Below are positions 25,511-34,497 of a DNA stretch of 64,000 nt, piece by piece. The notes beneath the pieces were generated by a model. That model did not search any database. It saw only the letters and a list, made by a program, of their open reading frames with translations, and was not told the DNA's origin. This DNA is from Streptomyces tanashiensis. GTDB taxonomy: Bacteria > Actinomycetota > Actinomycetes > Streptomycetales > Streptomycetaceae. The position numbers and the translations under genes are program-made. Location of the stretch: NCBI RefSeq assembly GCF_014648895.1, contig NZ_BMRZ01000009.1, positions 62,001-126,000 on the forward strand, read 5' to 3'. Each line of letters starts with the position of its first letter. The first letter of the stretch is position 1.

Positions 25511-25685
25511 GCCCTCCGAGCCCCTCTCCGGGGCCCCTCCCACCCCTTTCGCGGCCCCTGACGCTCACCCAGGGTCACCGCTTCCGGATCATGCGCTTCT
25601 CCTTAAGCGCGCACCCCCTGCGCAGGTACGATGCCCCCAGGTGCGGTCAAATCCCGTCCATGCGATGACGGTTGTGGGGGACCCG

Positions 25686-27602
25686 ATGGACATCGGCACG
25701 CAGGGCTCGCAGGCCCCGGCCGAGCTCGCCTGGCTGCGCGGAGTCGACGCCTACACGATGGGCGCGTATCCGCAGGCGGAGGACGAGTTCCGGACGGCGG
25801 TACGGATCGATCCCGGGATGGCGGACGCCTGGCTCGGGCTGCACGCGCTCCGGGTCGACACCACGACCGCGCTGCTGCGCATGTACCGCAACCGCGATCG
25901 CTTCGGCGAGCAGCGGACCCGGTACCGGCGCACCCTGAACTCCTGGTACTGGCTGGGCTGGTGGGTGCAGCCGGTCCTGGAGAGCCCGCGCGACCTGTTG
26001 CTCGCGCACGCCTCCCACTGGCTCGACGGCCGCCATGTGCCGGAGCTCGACCGCGCCCTCGCGGGTCTCCCCCCGGTCGACACCGACCCGCAGGTGCGCT
26101 TCCTGCACGCCTGCCGCGCCTATCTCGTCAAGGACTGGGACCAGCTCGTCCGGCACACCGAGACCCTCGTCGACGATCCGCTGCTCGGCATCGAGGCCGG
26201 GCTGTTCGGCGGCATGGCCCGGGTGCGTCTGGAGATGTACAGCCAGGCCGAGCCGCTTCTGTCGGCCTCGCTGATGCGCTGCCGCAGCGAGCAGCCGCAG
26301 CGCAAGGAGCTGCGCTACTGGCTCGCCCGCGCCCACGAGGGCACCGGGCGCAGCGCCGCCGCCCTGCCCCTCTACCGGGCCGTGCACCGGATCGATCCGG
26401 CCTTCATGGACACGGCCGCCAGGCTCGCGGCCATCGCCGAGTACGACGGGTTCGAGGGGTACGACGGCGTGGACGACCCGGCCGGCCTCGCGACGGTCGC
26501 GATGGGCACCGTCGGCGGGGGCCTCGGCCAGGACGCGGCGGACACCGTGCCGGGTGCCGAGCCCGACGGCGGGCTCGGCGACGGGCTGCGGCTCGCGCCC
26601 GAGCCGGTGCCGCCCGCCGCCCCCGTCACGTCGCCGGAGACCGTACGGCAGAAGGCCCCGCTGCCCGGGCAGCCGGTGCCGCCGCGCTTCCCGGCGGGAC
26701 CCACCGATCCGACGCTGCTCGCGGAGGCACTCGCCGAGCTGGAGGGCATGGTCGGGCTCGAACCGGTCAAGAGACAGGTCAAGGCGCTCTCGGCGCAGCT
26801 GGAGATGGCCCGGCTCCGGGCCGGAGAGGGCCTTCCGGTCCAGCCGCCCAAGCGCCACTTCGTCTTCTCCGGCCCCTCGGGCACCGGGAAGACCACCGTC
26901 GCCCGGATCCTGGGGCGGGTCTTCTACGCGCTCGGGCTGCTCGGCGGCGATCATCTCGTGGAGGCCCAACGGGCCGATCTGGTGGGCGAGTTCCTGGGGC
27001 AGACGGCCGTCAAGGCCAATGAGCTGATCGACTCGGCGGTCGGCGGCGTGCTGTTCGTGGACGAGGCCTACGCGCTCTCCAACACCGGCTACAGCAAGGG
27101 CGACGCGTACGGCGACGAGGCCCTCCAGGTGCTGCTGAAGCGCGCCGAGGACAACCGGGACCACCTGGTGGTCATCCTCGCCGGCTACCCCGAGGGCATG
27201 GACCGGCTCCTCAGCACCAACCCGGGCCTTTCCTCCCGGTTCACCACCCGTGTCGACTTCCCCTCGTACCGCCCGCTGGAACTCACCGCCATCGGCGAGG
27301 TCCTCGCGGCGGCGAACGGGGACGGCTGGGACGAGGAGGCCCGGGACGAGCTCCGCTCGATCAGCGGGCACGTCGTCGAGCAGGGCTGGATCGACGAGCT
27401 CGGCAACGGCCGCTTCCTGCGCACCCTGTACGAGAAGTCCTGCGCCTACCGGGACCTGCGGCTCTCCGGATACCCGGGAACCCCGAGCCGGGAGGACCTC
27501 GCCACCCTCCGGCTCGCCGACCTCATGCAGGCGTACGGCGAGGTCCTGTCGGGCCGCGGTCCGGTCGACCGCGGCCCTCAGCAGGAGCCCCCTGGCTACT
27601 AG
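25686..27602 (+). CDS. AAA ATPase of the CbxX/EccA-like type with N-terminal TPR-like part
   Basis: The 638-residue product begins with a helical TPR-like region (roughly residues 1-230). A Pro-rich linker follows, then a CbxX/CfqX-type AAA domain with Walker A GPSGTGKTT near residue 396, Walker B GVLFVDEAYAL near 455, and a sensor region VVILAGYPEGM. The form is shared with EccA chaperone ATPases of type VII secretion and with sporulation-related SpoVK proteins. ATG 25686 is preferred because GGGGGACCC lies upstream; ATG 25665 is also in frame. No type VII secretion genes lie beside it, so the partner is unknown. The stop TAG lies in a 17-bp tandem repeat. Confidence 0.82.
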   Translation: MDIGTQGSQAPAELAWLRGVDAYTMGAYPQAEDEFRTAVRIDPGMADAWLGLHALRVDTTTALLRMYRNRDRFGEQRTRYRRTLNSWYWLGWWVQPVLESPRDLLLAHASHWLDGRHVPELDRALAGLPPVDTDPQVRFLHACRAYLVKDWDQLVRHTETLVDDPLLGIEAGLFGGMARVRLEMYSQAEPLLSASLMRCRSEQPQRKELRYWLARAHEGTGRSAAALPLYRAVHRIDPAFMDTAARLAAIAEYDGFEGYDGVDDPAGLATVAMGTVGGGLGQDAADTVPGAEPDGGLGDGLRLAPEPVPPAAPVTSPETVRQKAPLPGQPVPPRFPAGPTDPTLLAEALAELEGMVGLEPVKRQVKALSAQLEMARLRAGEGLPVQPPKRHFVFSGPSGTGKTTVARILGRVFYALGLLGGDHLVEAQRADLVGEFLGQTAVKANELIDSAVGGVLFVDEAYALSNTGYSKGDAYGDEALQVLLKRAEDNRDHLVVILAGYPEGMDRLLSTNPGLSSRFTTRVDFPSYRPLELTAIGEVLAAANGDGWDEEARDELRSISGHVVEQGWIDELGNGRFLRTLYEKSCAYRDLRLSGYPGTPSREDLATLRLADLMQAYGEVLSGRGPVDRGPQQEPPGY

Positions 27603-27684
27603 GACCGAGCGGGTCCTGGGACCGAGCGGGCCCTAGGACCGACCGGATCCTAGGACCGACCGGACCCTAGGACCGACCGGACCC
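27600..27684. repeat. Five 17-bp tandem repeats between convergent genes
   Basis: Five units of exactly 17 bases run without a gap, with the form TAGGACCGASCGGRYCC (the second begins TGGG). The first unit supplies the TAG stop of the AAA gene, and the base after the last unit begins the TAG stop of the CorC-type gene on the other strand. Units 3-5 contain CCTAGG-type palindromes that can fold. A shared terminator role is plausible. Confidence 0.85.
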
Positions 27685-28727
27685 TAGGCGGCCGGGACAG
27701 GCTGCACGCGGTGCGCGGGGTCGCGGACCTCGCCCACCAGCATCTCCAGGACGTCCTCCAGGGCGACCAGGCCGAGGACCCGGCCCGAGCCGTCCGCGAC
27801 CTGCGCCAGATGGGTGGCGGCGCGGCGCATCACGGTGAGGGCGTCGTCGAGGGGCAGCTCGGCGCGGAGCGTCGCCATCGGGCGCCACAGCCGCTGCGGC
27901 ACCGCCCGCTCGCGCTCCTCCAGGTCCAGGACGTCCTTCACGTGCACGAAGCCCATGAAGGTCGCCCGGCCTTCGGCGCGGACCGGGAAGCGGGAGTACC
28001 CGGTCCGTACGGTCAGCTCCTCGATCTCGCGCGGGGTGACCGACGGCGGGACCGTGACGAGGGAGGCGGAGGCGATGAGGACGTCCGTCACCGGGCGGCT
28101 GCCCAGTTCGAGGGCGTCCTCGAGGCGCTCCTGCTCGACCGGGTCGAGCAGCCCCGCCTGGCCCGCGTCCTCCACGAGACGGCCGAGCTGGGCGCTGGTG
28201 AAGACCGCCTCCACCTCGTCCTTCGGCTCGACGTCGAACGCCCGCAGCACCAGCCGGGCGCAGGCCCCGAGCGCGGCCGTGACCGGCCGGCAGAGCCGGG
28301 CGAAGCCGACGAGGCCGGGGGCGAGCCAGAGGGCGGTGCGCTCGGGGTCGGCCATCGCCAGGTTCTTCGGGACCATCTCGCCGATGACGAGGTGGAGGAA
28401 GACGACCGCGGCGAGGGCGATGACGTAGCCGAGCGGATGGATCAGCCCCTCCGGGACACCGATCGAGTGGAAGACCGGTTCGAGGAGGTGGGCGACGGTC
28501 GGCTCGGCGACCGCGCCGAGCGTCAGGGAGCAGACGGTGATGCCGAACTGGGCGGCGGCCATCATCTGCGGCAGGTTCTCCAGGCCGTGCAGGACCTGCT
28601 TGGCCCTGGCGCCCCCGAGCGGTTCGATCTGGCTGCGCCGGACGGAGACGAGGGCGAACTCGGCCCCGACGAAGAAGCCGTTGGCGAGGACGAGGAGGAG
28701 GGCGAAGAGGAGTTGCAGGGTGCTCAT
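27684..28727 (-). CDS. CNNM/CorC-type membrane protein with CBS domains (short form)
   Basis: This 347-residue protein has a DUF21/CNNM transmembrane part (QLLFALLLVLANGFFVGAEF, then IGEMVPKNLAMADP) and a pair of CBS domains (FPVRAEGRATFMGFVHVKDVL and LGLVALEDVLEMLVGEV). It ends right after the CBS pair, so it lacks the C-terminal CorC/HlyC domain that its upstream partner has. ATG 28727 overlaps the stop of the upstream gene (ATGA), so the two are coupled. Members are linked to Mg2+ or Co2+ handling and membrane stress. A heteromer with the partner is likely. Confidence 0.85.
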   Translation of the reverse strand: MSTLQLLFALLLVLANGFFVGAEFALVSVRRSQIEPLGGARAKQVLHGLENLPQMMAAAQFGITVCSLTLGAVAEPTVAHLLEPVFHSIGVPEGLIHPLGYVIALAAVVFLHLVIGEMVPKNLAMADPERTALWLAPGLVGFARLCRPVTAALGACARLVLRAFDVEPKDEVEAVFTSAQLGRLVEDAGQAGLLDPVEQERLEDALELGSRPVTDVLIASASLVTVPPSVTPREIEELTVRTGYSRFPVRAEGRATFMGFVHVKDVLDLEERERAVPQRLWRPMATLRAELPLDDALTVMRRAATHLAQVADGSGRVLGLVALEDVLEMLVGEVRDPAHRVQPVPAA

Positions 28728-30097
28728 CGGACCGCCTCCGCCGGAACGGGCACCGGGGCGGCGGGGGCCGCGACCGGGTCCGGGTCGGGGGCGGTACGGA
28801 CGATCCGCACGCGCTCGGCGCGGTAGCGGTCGACCTGGCGCACCGAGAGCCGCCAGCCGGGGAGCTCGGCCCGGTCCCCGGGGGCCGGGATGCGCCCGAG
28901 GAGGTCGGCGACGAGCCCGGCGACGGTCTCGTACGGCCCGTCGGGCACGTCGAGGCCTATCCGGCGCAGGGTGTGGACCCGGCAGGAACCGTCGGCCTCC
29001 CAGGCGGGACGGCCGTCCTCGGCGGGCGCCGCGGCCAGCTCGGGCCGCCCGTCGGCGGCGGTGTCGTGCTCGTCGCGGACCTCGCCGACGAGCTCCTCGA
29101 CGATGTCCTCCAGGGTGACGACGCCGGCCGTGCCGCCGTACTCGTCGACGACCACGGCGATCGGCTGCTCCCGGCGCAGCCGCTCCAGGAGCGTCTGGGC
29201 GGGGAGCGTCTCGGGGACGAGGAGCGGCGGGACCGCGATCCGTCCGACGGGGGTGCGCAGGCGGGCGTGCGGGGCGACGGCGAGCGCGTCCTTGAGGTGG
29301 ACCATGCCGACGATCTCGTCGATGCGGTCGCGGTAGACCGGGAAGCGCGAGAGGCCGGTGGCCCGGGTGAGGTTGAGGACGTCGGCCGCGGTGGCGTCCC
29401 ACTGGAGGGCGCTCACCTTCACGCGCGGGGTCATCACCTGTTCGGCGGTGAGGCCGCCGAGGCTCAGGGTCCGTACGAAGAGGTCGGCGGTGTCCTGTTC
29501 GAGCGCGCCGGCCAGGGCCGAGTGCCGGGCCAGCGAGACGAGCTCGCCGGGGGTGCGGACCGAGTCCAGCTCCTCGGTGGGCTCCACGCCCAGGAGCCGT
29601 ACGAGCCGGTTGGCGACGCGGTTGAGCAGGGAGATCACCGGCCGGAACAGCGCCGAGAAGCGGCGCTGCGGGGTGGCGACGAAGCGGGCGACCTGGAGCG
29701 GCCGGGAGACCGCCCAGTTCTTCGGGACGAGCTCGCCGACCACCATCTGGACGGCGGAGGCGAGCAGCATGCCGACCACCACCGAGACCCCGGAGACGGC
29801 CCCTTCGGGCAGTCCGGTCGCGGTGAGCGGAGCGTGGAGGAGCCCGGCGAGCGCGGGCTCGGCGAGCATGCCGACCACGAGCGAGGTGATCGTGATGCCG
29901 AGCTGCGTGCCGGAGAGCTGGAAGGAGAGCTCGCGCAGCGCGGTGACGACGGTGCGGGCGCGCCGGTCACCGGCGGCCGCGGCCCGCTCGGCCTCGGCGC
30001 GCTCGACGGTCACGAGACCGAACTCGGCGGCCACGAAGAAGCCGTTGGCGAGGATCAGGAGGAAGGCCGCGACGAGCAGCAGGAGGGAGATGATCAT
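28724..30097 (-). CDS. CNNM/CorC-type hemolysin-family membrane protein (full form)
   Basis: The 457-residue protein has four hydrophobic segments of the CNNM/DUF21 domain (FLLILANGFFVAAEFGLVTV, QLGITITSLVVGML, and VVGELVPKNWAVSRP). The CBS pair follows (VMTPRVKVSALQW, GMVHLKDALAV, and VVVDEYGGTAGVVTLEDIVE) and then a C-terminal CorC_HlyC domain. Proteins of this type act in divalent-metal efflux or homeostasis. ATG 30097 is the first gene of a two-gene unit with the short form. The upstream gap of about 240 bases contains the terminator of the rib/his operon. Confidence 0.88.
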   Translation of the reverse strand: MIISLLLLVAAFLLILANGFFVAAEFGLVTVERAEAERAAAAGDRRARTVVTALRELSFQLSGTQLGITITSLVVGMLAEPALAGLLHAPLTATGLPEGAVSGVSVVVGMLLASAVQMVVGELVPKNWAVSRPLQVARFVATPQRRFSALFRPVISLLNRVANRLVRLLGVEPTEELDSVRTPGELVSLARHSALAGALEQDTADLFVRTLSLGGLTAEQVMTPRVKVSALQWDATAADVLNLTRATGLSRFPVYRDRIDEIVGMVHLKDALAVAPHARLRTPVGRIAVPPLLVPETLPAQTLLERLRREQPIAVVVDEYGGTAGVVTLEDIVEELVGEVRDEHDTAADGRPELAAAPAEDGRPAWEADGSCRVHTLRRIGLDVPDGPYETVAGLVADLLGRIPAPGDRAELPGWRLSVRQVDRYRAERVRIVRTAPDPDPVAAPAAPVPVPAEAVR

Positions 30098-30218
30098 GCC
30101 GCCGCCTCCAGGGAGGGGGCGGCGCAGGTACTACCGGACGATCCGTCCATTGCTGGAGGGAGTCACTCCTCGGGTCGAAGGGTGGTCTCGCGGGCCGCGG
30201 TCGCGGCCCTGCACACGC

Positions 30219-30250
30219 GAGACGGTGGTGCCGCTCGGCACCACCGTCTC
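30219..30250 (-). terminator. Strong hairpin ending the rib-his-PH transcript
   Basis: GAGACGGTGGTGCCG (30219-30233) pairs perfectly with CGGCACCACCGTCTC (30236-30250), leaving only two bases between the arms. It lies behind the last gene of the long minus-strand operon and before the CorC pair. Another hairpin sits at 30192-30209. Confidence 0.7.
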
Positions 30251-30338
30251 CAGAGTAGTCACGTGAACGCCCCGAAGGGCAGGGGGTCGGCCCCGGATGG
30301 GGGACGGACCGGGGATTCCCCCGAGTGCGGCCGGGGCC

Positions 30339-30791
30339 TCAGCGGGTTTCCGTGCCCGTTCCGCGGCTGTCCGCGAGGGCCCGCAGGGCGCGGGCGTCGC
30401 GGATCGCCGTCTCCCTGGCGATGCCGGGCTGGATGCCCAGCGCGGGCATGCTGGTGCCGTCGCTCAGGTCGAGGAAGACCCAGGGGTCGCCGGGGCGGAG
30501 GTTGACCTTGAGGATCTCCGCCCAGGCCAGGCGCCGGCTCCTGGTGATGTTGACGACCGTGACGCCGTCCTCGTCGGCGACGACCTTCGGACGGCTCAGC
30601 AGGACCAGGACCCCGGAGAGCAGCGCGGCGGTGAGGACGAAGCTGGCCCGCTCCCCCGGTCCCAGGCGCTCCAGCAGCAGCGCCACGGCGGTGACGACGA
30701 CGAACATCGAGACACCCAGGGTCAGCAGGACCGCCCGGGTGCGACCGGGACGGAAGGTGACCGGCAGGGTGGGCGTCGTGGGCTGCGACAT
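30339..30791 (-). CDS. Membrane-anchored PH-domain protein
   Basis: This 150-residue protein has two hydrophobic helices at the N-terminus (RAVLLTLGVSMFVVVTAVAL and a second near ASFVLTAALLSGVLVLL). A bacterial PH-like domain follows (VVADEDGVTVVNITRSRRLAWAEI and WVFLDLSDGTSMPALG). It lies downstream of hisG with 44 bases between and is probably the last gene of the rib-his operon. Its role is unknown, but PH-like proteins of this group are common in actinobacteria and probably bind peptides or membrane components. Confidence 0.78.
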   Translation of the reverse strand: MSQPTTPTLPVTFRPGRTRAVLLTLGVSMFVVVTAVALLLERLGPGERASFVLTAALLSGVLVLLSRPKVVADEDGVTVVNITRSRRLAWAEILKVNLRPGDPWVFLDLSDGTSMPALGIQPGIARETAIRDARALRALADSRGTGTETR

Positions 30792-30835
30792 CAGGGGTTC
30801 CTCGGTGCCTGGTGGGACGTGCGGGCCGGCGGCCG

Positions 30836-31684
30836 TCAGAGGCGGCAGGCGTGGATGGCGGTGGTGAGGATGGCGCGGGCGCCGATCTCGTACAGGTCGT
30901 CCATGATCCGCTGGGCCTCCTTGGCGGGGACCATCGCGCGGACGGCGACCCAGCCCTCGTTGTGCAGCGGGGAGACGGTCGGCGACTCCAGGCCCGGGGT
31001 GAGGGCGACGGCCTGCTCCAGGTGCTCGGCCCGGCAGTCGTAGTCCATCATCACGTAGCTGCGGGCGACGAGGACGCCCTGGAGGCGGCGCAGGAACTGC
31101 TGCACCTGCGGGTGGTCGTCCGTGGCGCCGTGGCGGCGGACGACGACGGCCTCGGAGGTGAGGATCGGCTCGCCGATGACCTCCAGGCCCGCGTTGCGCA
31201 GGCTGGTGCCGGTCTCCACGACGTCCGCGATGACCTGGGCGACGCCCAGCTGGATCGCGGTCTCGACGGCGCCGTCCAGGTGGACGACGGAGGCGTCGAT
31301 GCCCTGGTCGGCGAGGTGCTTGGCGACGATGCCCTCGTACGAGGTGGCGATCGTCATGCCGCCGAAGTCCTCGGGACCGTTCGCGGTGCCCGGGCGGGTG
31401 GCGTAGCGGAAGGTGGAGCGGCCGAAGTTCAGCGCGAGGATCTCCTCGGCGCTCGCTCCGGAGTCCAGGAGCAGGTCACGGCCGGTGATGCCGATGTCCA
31501 GCTTCCCGGAGGCGACGTAGATCGCGATGTCCTTCGGCCGCAGGTAGAAGAACTCGACCTCGTTGTCGGGGTCGATGACCACCAGTTCCTTGGACTCCTT
31601 GCGCTGGCGGTAGCCGGCCTCATGGAGCATTGCCGACGCAGGTCCGGAGAGGGAACCCTTGTTGGGGACGGCGATGCGCAGCAT
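30836..31684 (-). CDS. hisG: ATP phosphoribosyltransferase, long form
   Basis: HisG catalyses the first step of histidine synthesis, joining ATP and PRPP. The 282-residue length and the C-terminal regulatory part (EVGASARAIL-type end region, here EIGARAILTTAIHACRL) are those of the long, feedback-inhibited form. Typical stretches are LRIAVPNKGSLSGPA at the N-terminus, DIGITGRDLLLDSG, and ADVVETGTSLRNAGLEVIGE. ATG 31684 is clear. It directly follows hisE, 52 bases away, as is usual in Streptomyces, and it ends the riboflavin-histidine operon together with the PH-domain gene. Confidence 0.95.
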   Translation of the reverse strand: MLRIAVPNKGSLSGPASAMLHEAGYRQRKESKELVVIDPDNEVEFFYLRPKDIAIYVASGKLDIGITGRDLLLDSGASAEEILALNFGRSTFRYATRPGTANGPEDFGGMTIATSYEGIVAKHLADQGIDASVVHLDGAVETAIQLGVAQVIADVVETGTSLRNAGLEVIGEPILTSEAVVVRRHGATDDHPQVQQFLRRLQGVLVARSYVMMDYDCRAEHLEQAVALTPGLESPTVSPLHNEGWVAVRAMVPAKEAQRIMDDLYEIGARAILTTAIHACRL

Positions 31685-31736
31685 GGGGTGAGCTTCCTTT
31701 GCCTGGGAGTTTTCGGGGAGTGGGGGACGTGTGTGC

Positions 31737-32018
31737 TCAGAGGTGGGCGTAGACGTCGTCGAGCGAGATCCCGCGGGCGACCATCATCACCTGGACGTGG
31801 TACAGCAGCTGCGAGATCTCCTCGGCGGCAGCTTCCTTGCCCTCGTACTCGGCGGCCATCCAGACCTCGGCGGCCTCCTCGACGACCTTCTTGCCGATGG
31901 CATGGACGCCCTTGTCCACCAGCTCCGCGGTGCGGGAGGTGGCCGGGTCGCCGGTCTCTGCCTTGAGCTTGAGCTCCGTGAAGAGCTCTTCGAAGCTTTT
32001 ACGGGTTCCGTTCGCCAT
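31737..32018 (-). CDS. hisE: Phosphoribosyl-ATP pyrophosphatase
   Basis: HisE hydrolyses phosphoribosyl-ATP to phosphoribosyl-AMP, the second step of histidine synthesis. The 93-residue protein has the conserved MazG-like helices and the metal-binding acidic region, visible as KKVVEEAAEVWMAAEYE and EEISQLLYHVQVMMVARG. It is a stand-alone HisE rather than the HisIE fusion, as expected in actinobacteria. ATG 32018 lies 35 bases behind ribH. It precedes hisG in the same direction. Confidence 0.95.
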   Translation of the reverse strand: MANGTRKSFEELFTELKLKAETGDPATSRTAELVDKGVHAIGKKVVEEAAEVWMAAEYEGKEAAAEEISQLLYHVQVMMVARGISLDDVYAHL

Positions 32019-32053
32019 GATGGTCCTAAGAGTACGGGGTAAGGGTCACGTAC

Positions 32054-32539
32054 TTAGCGCCAGGGTTCGCTGACGGTGCGCAGCGTGGTCGCGGTGGCGA
32101 CGGCGGCGGTGACGGCCTCGTGGCCCTTGTCCTCGGTGGATCCTTCGAGGCCGGCCCGGTCCAGGGCCTGCTCCTCGTTGTCGACGGTGAGGACGCCGAA
32201 TCCGACGGGTACGCCGGTGTCGATCGAGACCTGGGTGAGGCCGTGGGTGACGCCCTGGCACACGTACTCGAAGTGCGGCGTTCCGCCGCGGATGACGACG
32301 CCGAGCGCCACGATGGCATCGTAGCCGCGTCCGGCGAGGACCTTCGCCACGACCGGGAGCTCGAAGCTGCCGGGGACGCGCAGCAGCGTCGGCTCGTCGA
32401 TGCCGAGCTCGCTGAGGGCGCGCAGGGCGCCGTCGACGAGACCGTCCATGATCTTCTCGTGCCACTGCGCCGCGATGACCGCGACCCGGAGGTCGCCGCA
32501 GTTCTTCACGCTGAGGACGGGTGCGCCCTTGCCGCTCAT
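32054..32539 (-). CDS. ribH: 6,7-dimethyl-8-ribityllumazine synthase
   Basis: RibH joins the ribityl-aminouracil and dihydroxybutanone phosphate to make lumazine, the penultimate step of riboflavin synthesis. The 161-residue length is normal. Typical stretches are FELPVVAKVLAGRGYDAIVALG, VIRGGTPHFEYVCQGVTHGL and the VPVGFGVLT segment. It lies 30 bases behind ribBA and 35 bases before hisE. The protein forms the usual capsid-like or pentameric lumazine synthase; which, cannot be told here. Confidence 0.96.
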   Translation of the reverse strand: MSGKGAPVLSVKNCGDLRVAVIAAQWHEKIMDGLVDGALRALSELGIDEPTLLRVPGSFELPVVAKVLAGRGYDAIVALGVVIRGGTPHFEYVCQGVTHGLTQVSIDTGVPVGFGVLTVDNEEQALDRAGLEGSTEDKGHEAVTAAVATATTLRTVSEPWR

Positions 32540-32569
32540 GTCTCTCCTAGCAGTTTCGTACGTACGTGA

Positions 32570-33847
32570 TCACTGGTTGTTGCAGGTGGAGGCCGGGGAG
32601 CCGTCCAGCCACGGCAGGTCGTGGCCCATCCGGTCCCGCTTGGTGCGCAGGTAGCGGAGATTGTGCTCGCCGGCCTGGACCGGCATGGGCTCCCGGCCCT
32701 CGACGCGGAGGCCGTACCGGGCGAGGGCGTCGATCTTGTCGGGGTTGTTGGTCATCAGGCGCAGGCTGCGGACGCCGAGGTCGCCGAGGATCTGCGCGCC
32801 GGCCGCGTAGTCGCGGGCGTCGGCGGGCAGCCCGAGCTCCAGGTTGGCGTCGAGGGTGTCGCGGCCGCGCTCCTGGAGCTCGTACGCGCGCAGCTTGGAC
32901 AGCAGGCCGATGCCGCGGCCCTCGTGGCCCCGCAGGTAGACGACGACACCGCGCCCGGCCTCGGTGATCCGGTCCATGGAGGCCTGCAGCTGGGGGCCGC
33001 AGTCACAGCGGAGCGAGTGGAAGATGTCGCCGGTCAGGCACTCGGAGTGGACCCGGACGAGGACGTCCTCGCCGTCGCCGATCTCGCCGTGGACGAGGGC
33101 GACGTGCTCGACGCCGTCGACGGTGGAGCGGTAGCCGTACGCGGTGAACTCGCCGTGCGCGGTGGGGAGCTGGACCTCGGCCTCGCGTCGGACGGTCGGC
33201 TCGGCGGAGCGGCGGTAGGCGATCAGGTCCTCGATGGAGATGATCGTCAGGCCGTGCTTGCGGGCGAAGGGGACCAGCTCGGGCAGGCGCAGCATCACGC
33301 CGTCCTCGCCCGCGATCTCGACGATCGCGCCGGCCGGGCGCAGGCCCGCGAGGCGGGCGAGGTCGACGGCGGCCTCGGTGTGTCCGTTGCGGACGAGGAC
33401 GCCGCCGGGCTTGGCCCGCAGCGGGAAGATGTGGCCGGGGCGGACGAAGTCGGAGGGCTCGTGACTGCCGGAGGCCAGCATCCGCAGGGTGGTGGCGCGG
33501 TCGGCGGCGGAGATGCCGGTGCTGACGCCGTGGGCGGACGACGCGTCGACGGAGACGGTGAAGGCCGTCCGCATCGACTCGGTGTTGTGCGCGACCATCT
33601 GCGGGAGTTCGAGGCGCTCCAGCTCTTCGTCCTCCATGGGGGCGCAGATCAGACCGCGGCACTCGCTCATCATGAAGGCGACGATCTCGGGGGTGGCCTT
33701 CTCGGCGGCGATGACGAGGTCGCCCTCGTTCTCGCGGTCCTCGTCGTCGACGACGACGACGGGGCGGCCGGCGGCGATGTCGCGGATGGCCTGCTCGACG
33801 GGGTCGAGAGCGAGGTCGGTGGCGTCCCAGAGGGGATGTGCGCTCAT
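32570..33847 (-). CDS. ribBA: Bifunctional 3,4-dihydroxy-2-butanone 4-phosphate synthase / GTP cyclohydrolase II
   Basis: This 425-residue enzyme joins two riboflavin-pathway steps. The N-terminal DHBP synthase has VVVDDEDRENEGDLVIAAE and a metal-binding RTAFTVSVDA segment. The C-terminal GTP cyclohydrolase II has HSECLTGDIFHSLRCDCGPQL with the zinc cysteines and VVYLRGHEGRGIGLL. ATG 33847 overlaps the ribM stop (ATGA). It uses GTP and ribulose 5-phosphate and feeds ribD and ribH in the same operon. A longer upstream frame is an artefact of high GC. Confidence 0.96.
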   Translation of the reverse strand: MSAHPLWDATDLALDPVEQAIRDIAAGRPVVVVDDEDRENEGDLVIAAEKATPEIVAFMMSECRGLICAPMEDEELERLELPQMVAHNTESMRTAFTVSVDASSAHGVSTGISAADRATTLRMLASGSHEPSDFVRPGHIFPLRAKPGGVLVRNGHTEAAVDLARLAGLRPAGAIVEIAGEDGVMLRLPELVPFARKHGLTIISIEDLIAYRRSAEPTVRREAEVQLPTAHGEFTAYGYRSTVDGVEHVALVHGEIGDGEDVLVRVHSECLTGDIFHSLRCDCGPQLQASMDRITEAGRGVVVYLRGHEGRGIGLLSKLRAYELQERGRDTLDANLELGLPADARDYAAGAQILGDLGVRSLRLMTNNPDKIDALARYGLRVEGREPMPVQAGEHNLRYLRTKRDRMGHDLPWLDGSPASTCNNQ

Positions 33848-34497
33848 GCGTGGGCTCCTTCCAGGGCGGTGCTGCGCGAGCGCAGCCACCAGTCGCGCAG
33901 GCCCCAGAGGACGAGCGCGCCGTAGATGACGTAGACGAAGCCGGAGAAGGCGTAGCCGTTGGCGAAGTTCAGCGGGACGCCGACCAGGTCGACGAGCAGC
34001 CAGGCGAACCAGAACTCGACCATGCCCCTGGCCTGGGCGTACATGGCCACGATGGTGCCCACGAAGATGTAGGCGTCGGGCCAGGGGTCCCAGGACAGGT
34101 CCGGGAAGGCCTCGAAGAGCAGGGCCACGCCGACGGTGCCGACGGCGGCCGCGGCGACCATGGCGGCGCGCTCGGTCCAGGTGGCGAAGCGCACGGCGAT
34201 CTGGCCGTCCGCGCCCTGGCCCTTGCGGCGCTGCCACTGCCACCAGCCGTAGAGCGCCACGAGCATGACGACGACCTGCTTGCCGGCGCTGCCGGCGAGG
34301 TGCCCGTAGAAGGCCGCGAAGAGGACGAGGCCGGCGAGGAACTGGACGGGCCAGGTCCAGACGGAGCGGCGCCAGCCCAGGGTGAGGGCGACGAGTCCGA
34401 ATATGTTGCCGATCATGTCGGACCAGATGATCTTCTGGTCGAGGACGGTGAACGCCTCGGAGTTGAGCCAGTTCAGCTGGGAGTCGAGCCAGTTCAC
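33844..34497 (-). CDS. ribM: PnuC-family riboflavin transporter (RibM-like)
   Basis: The 217-residue membrane protein has about seven helices and the PnuC-family fold (VWTWPVQFLAGLVLFAAFYG, then the YGWWQWQRRKG segment). PnuC proteins move nicotinamide riboside, but members inside riboflavin operons under an FMN riboswitch are riboflavin transporters named RibM. The placement between ribE and ribBA with ATGA overlaps on both sides supports that name. Direction of transport (uptake) is inferred from the family. Confidence 0.85.
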   Translation of the reverse strand: MNWLDSQLNWLNSEAFTVLDQKIIWSDMIGNIFGLVALTLGWRRSVWTWPVQFLAGLVLFAAFYGHLAGSAGKQVVVMLVALYGWWQWQRRKGQGADGQIAVRFATWTERAAMVAAAAVGTVGVALLFEAFPDLSWDPWPDAYIFVGTIVAMYAQARGMVEFWFAWLLVDLVGVPLNFANGYAFSGFVYVIYGALVLWGLRDWWLRSRSTALEGAHA

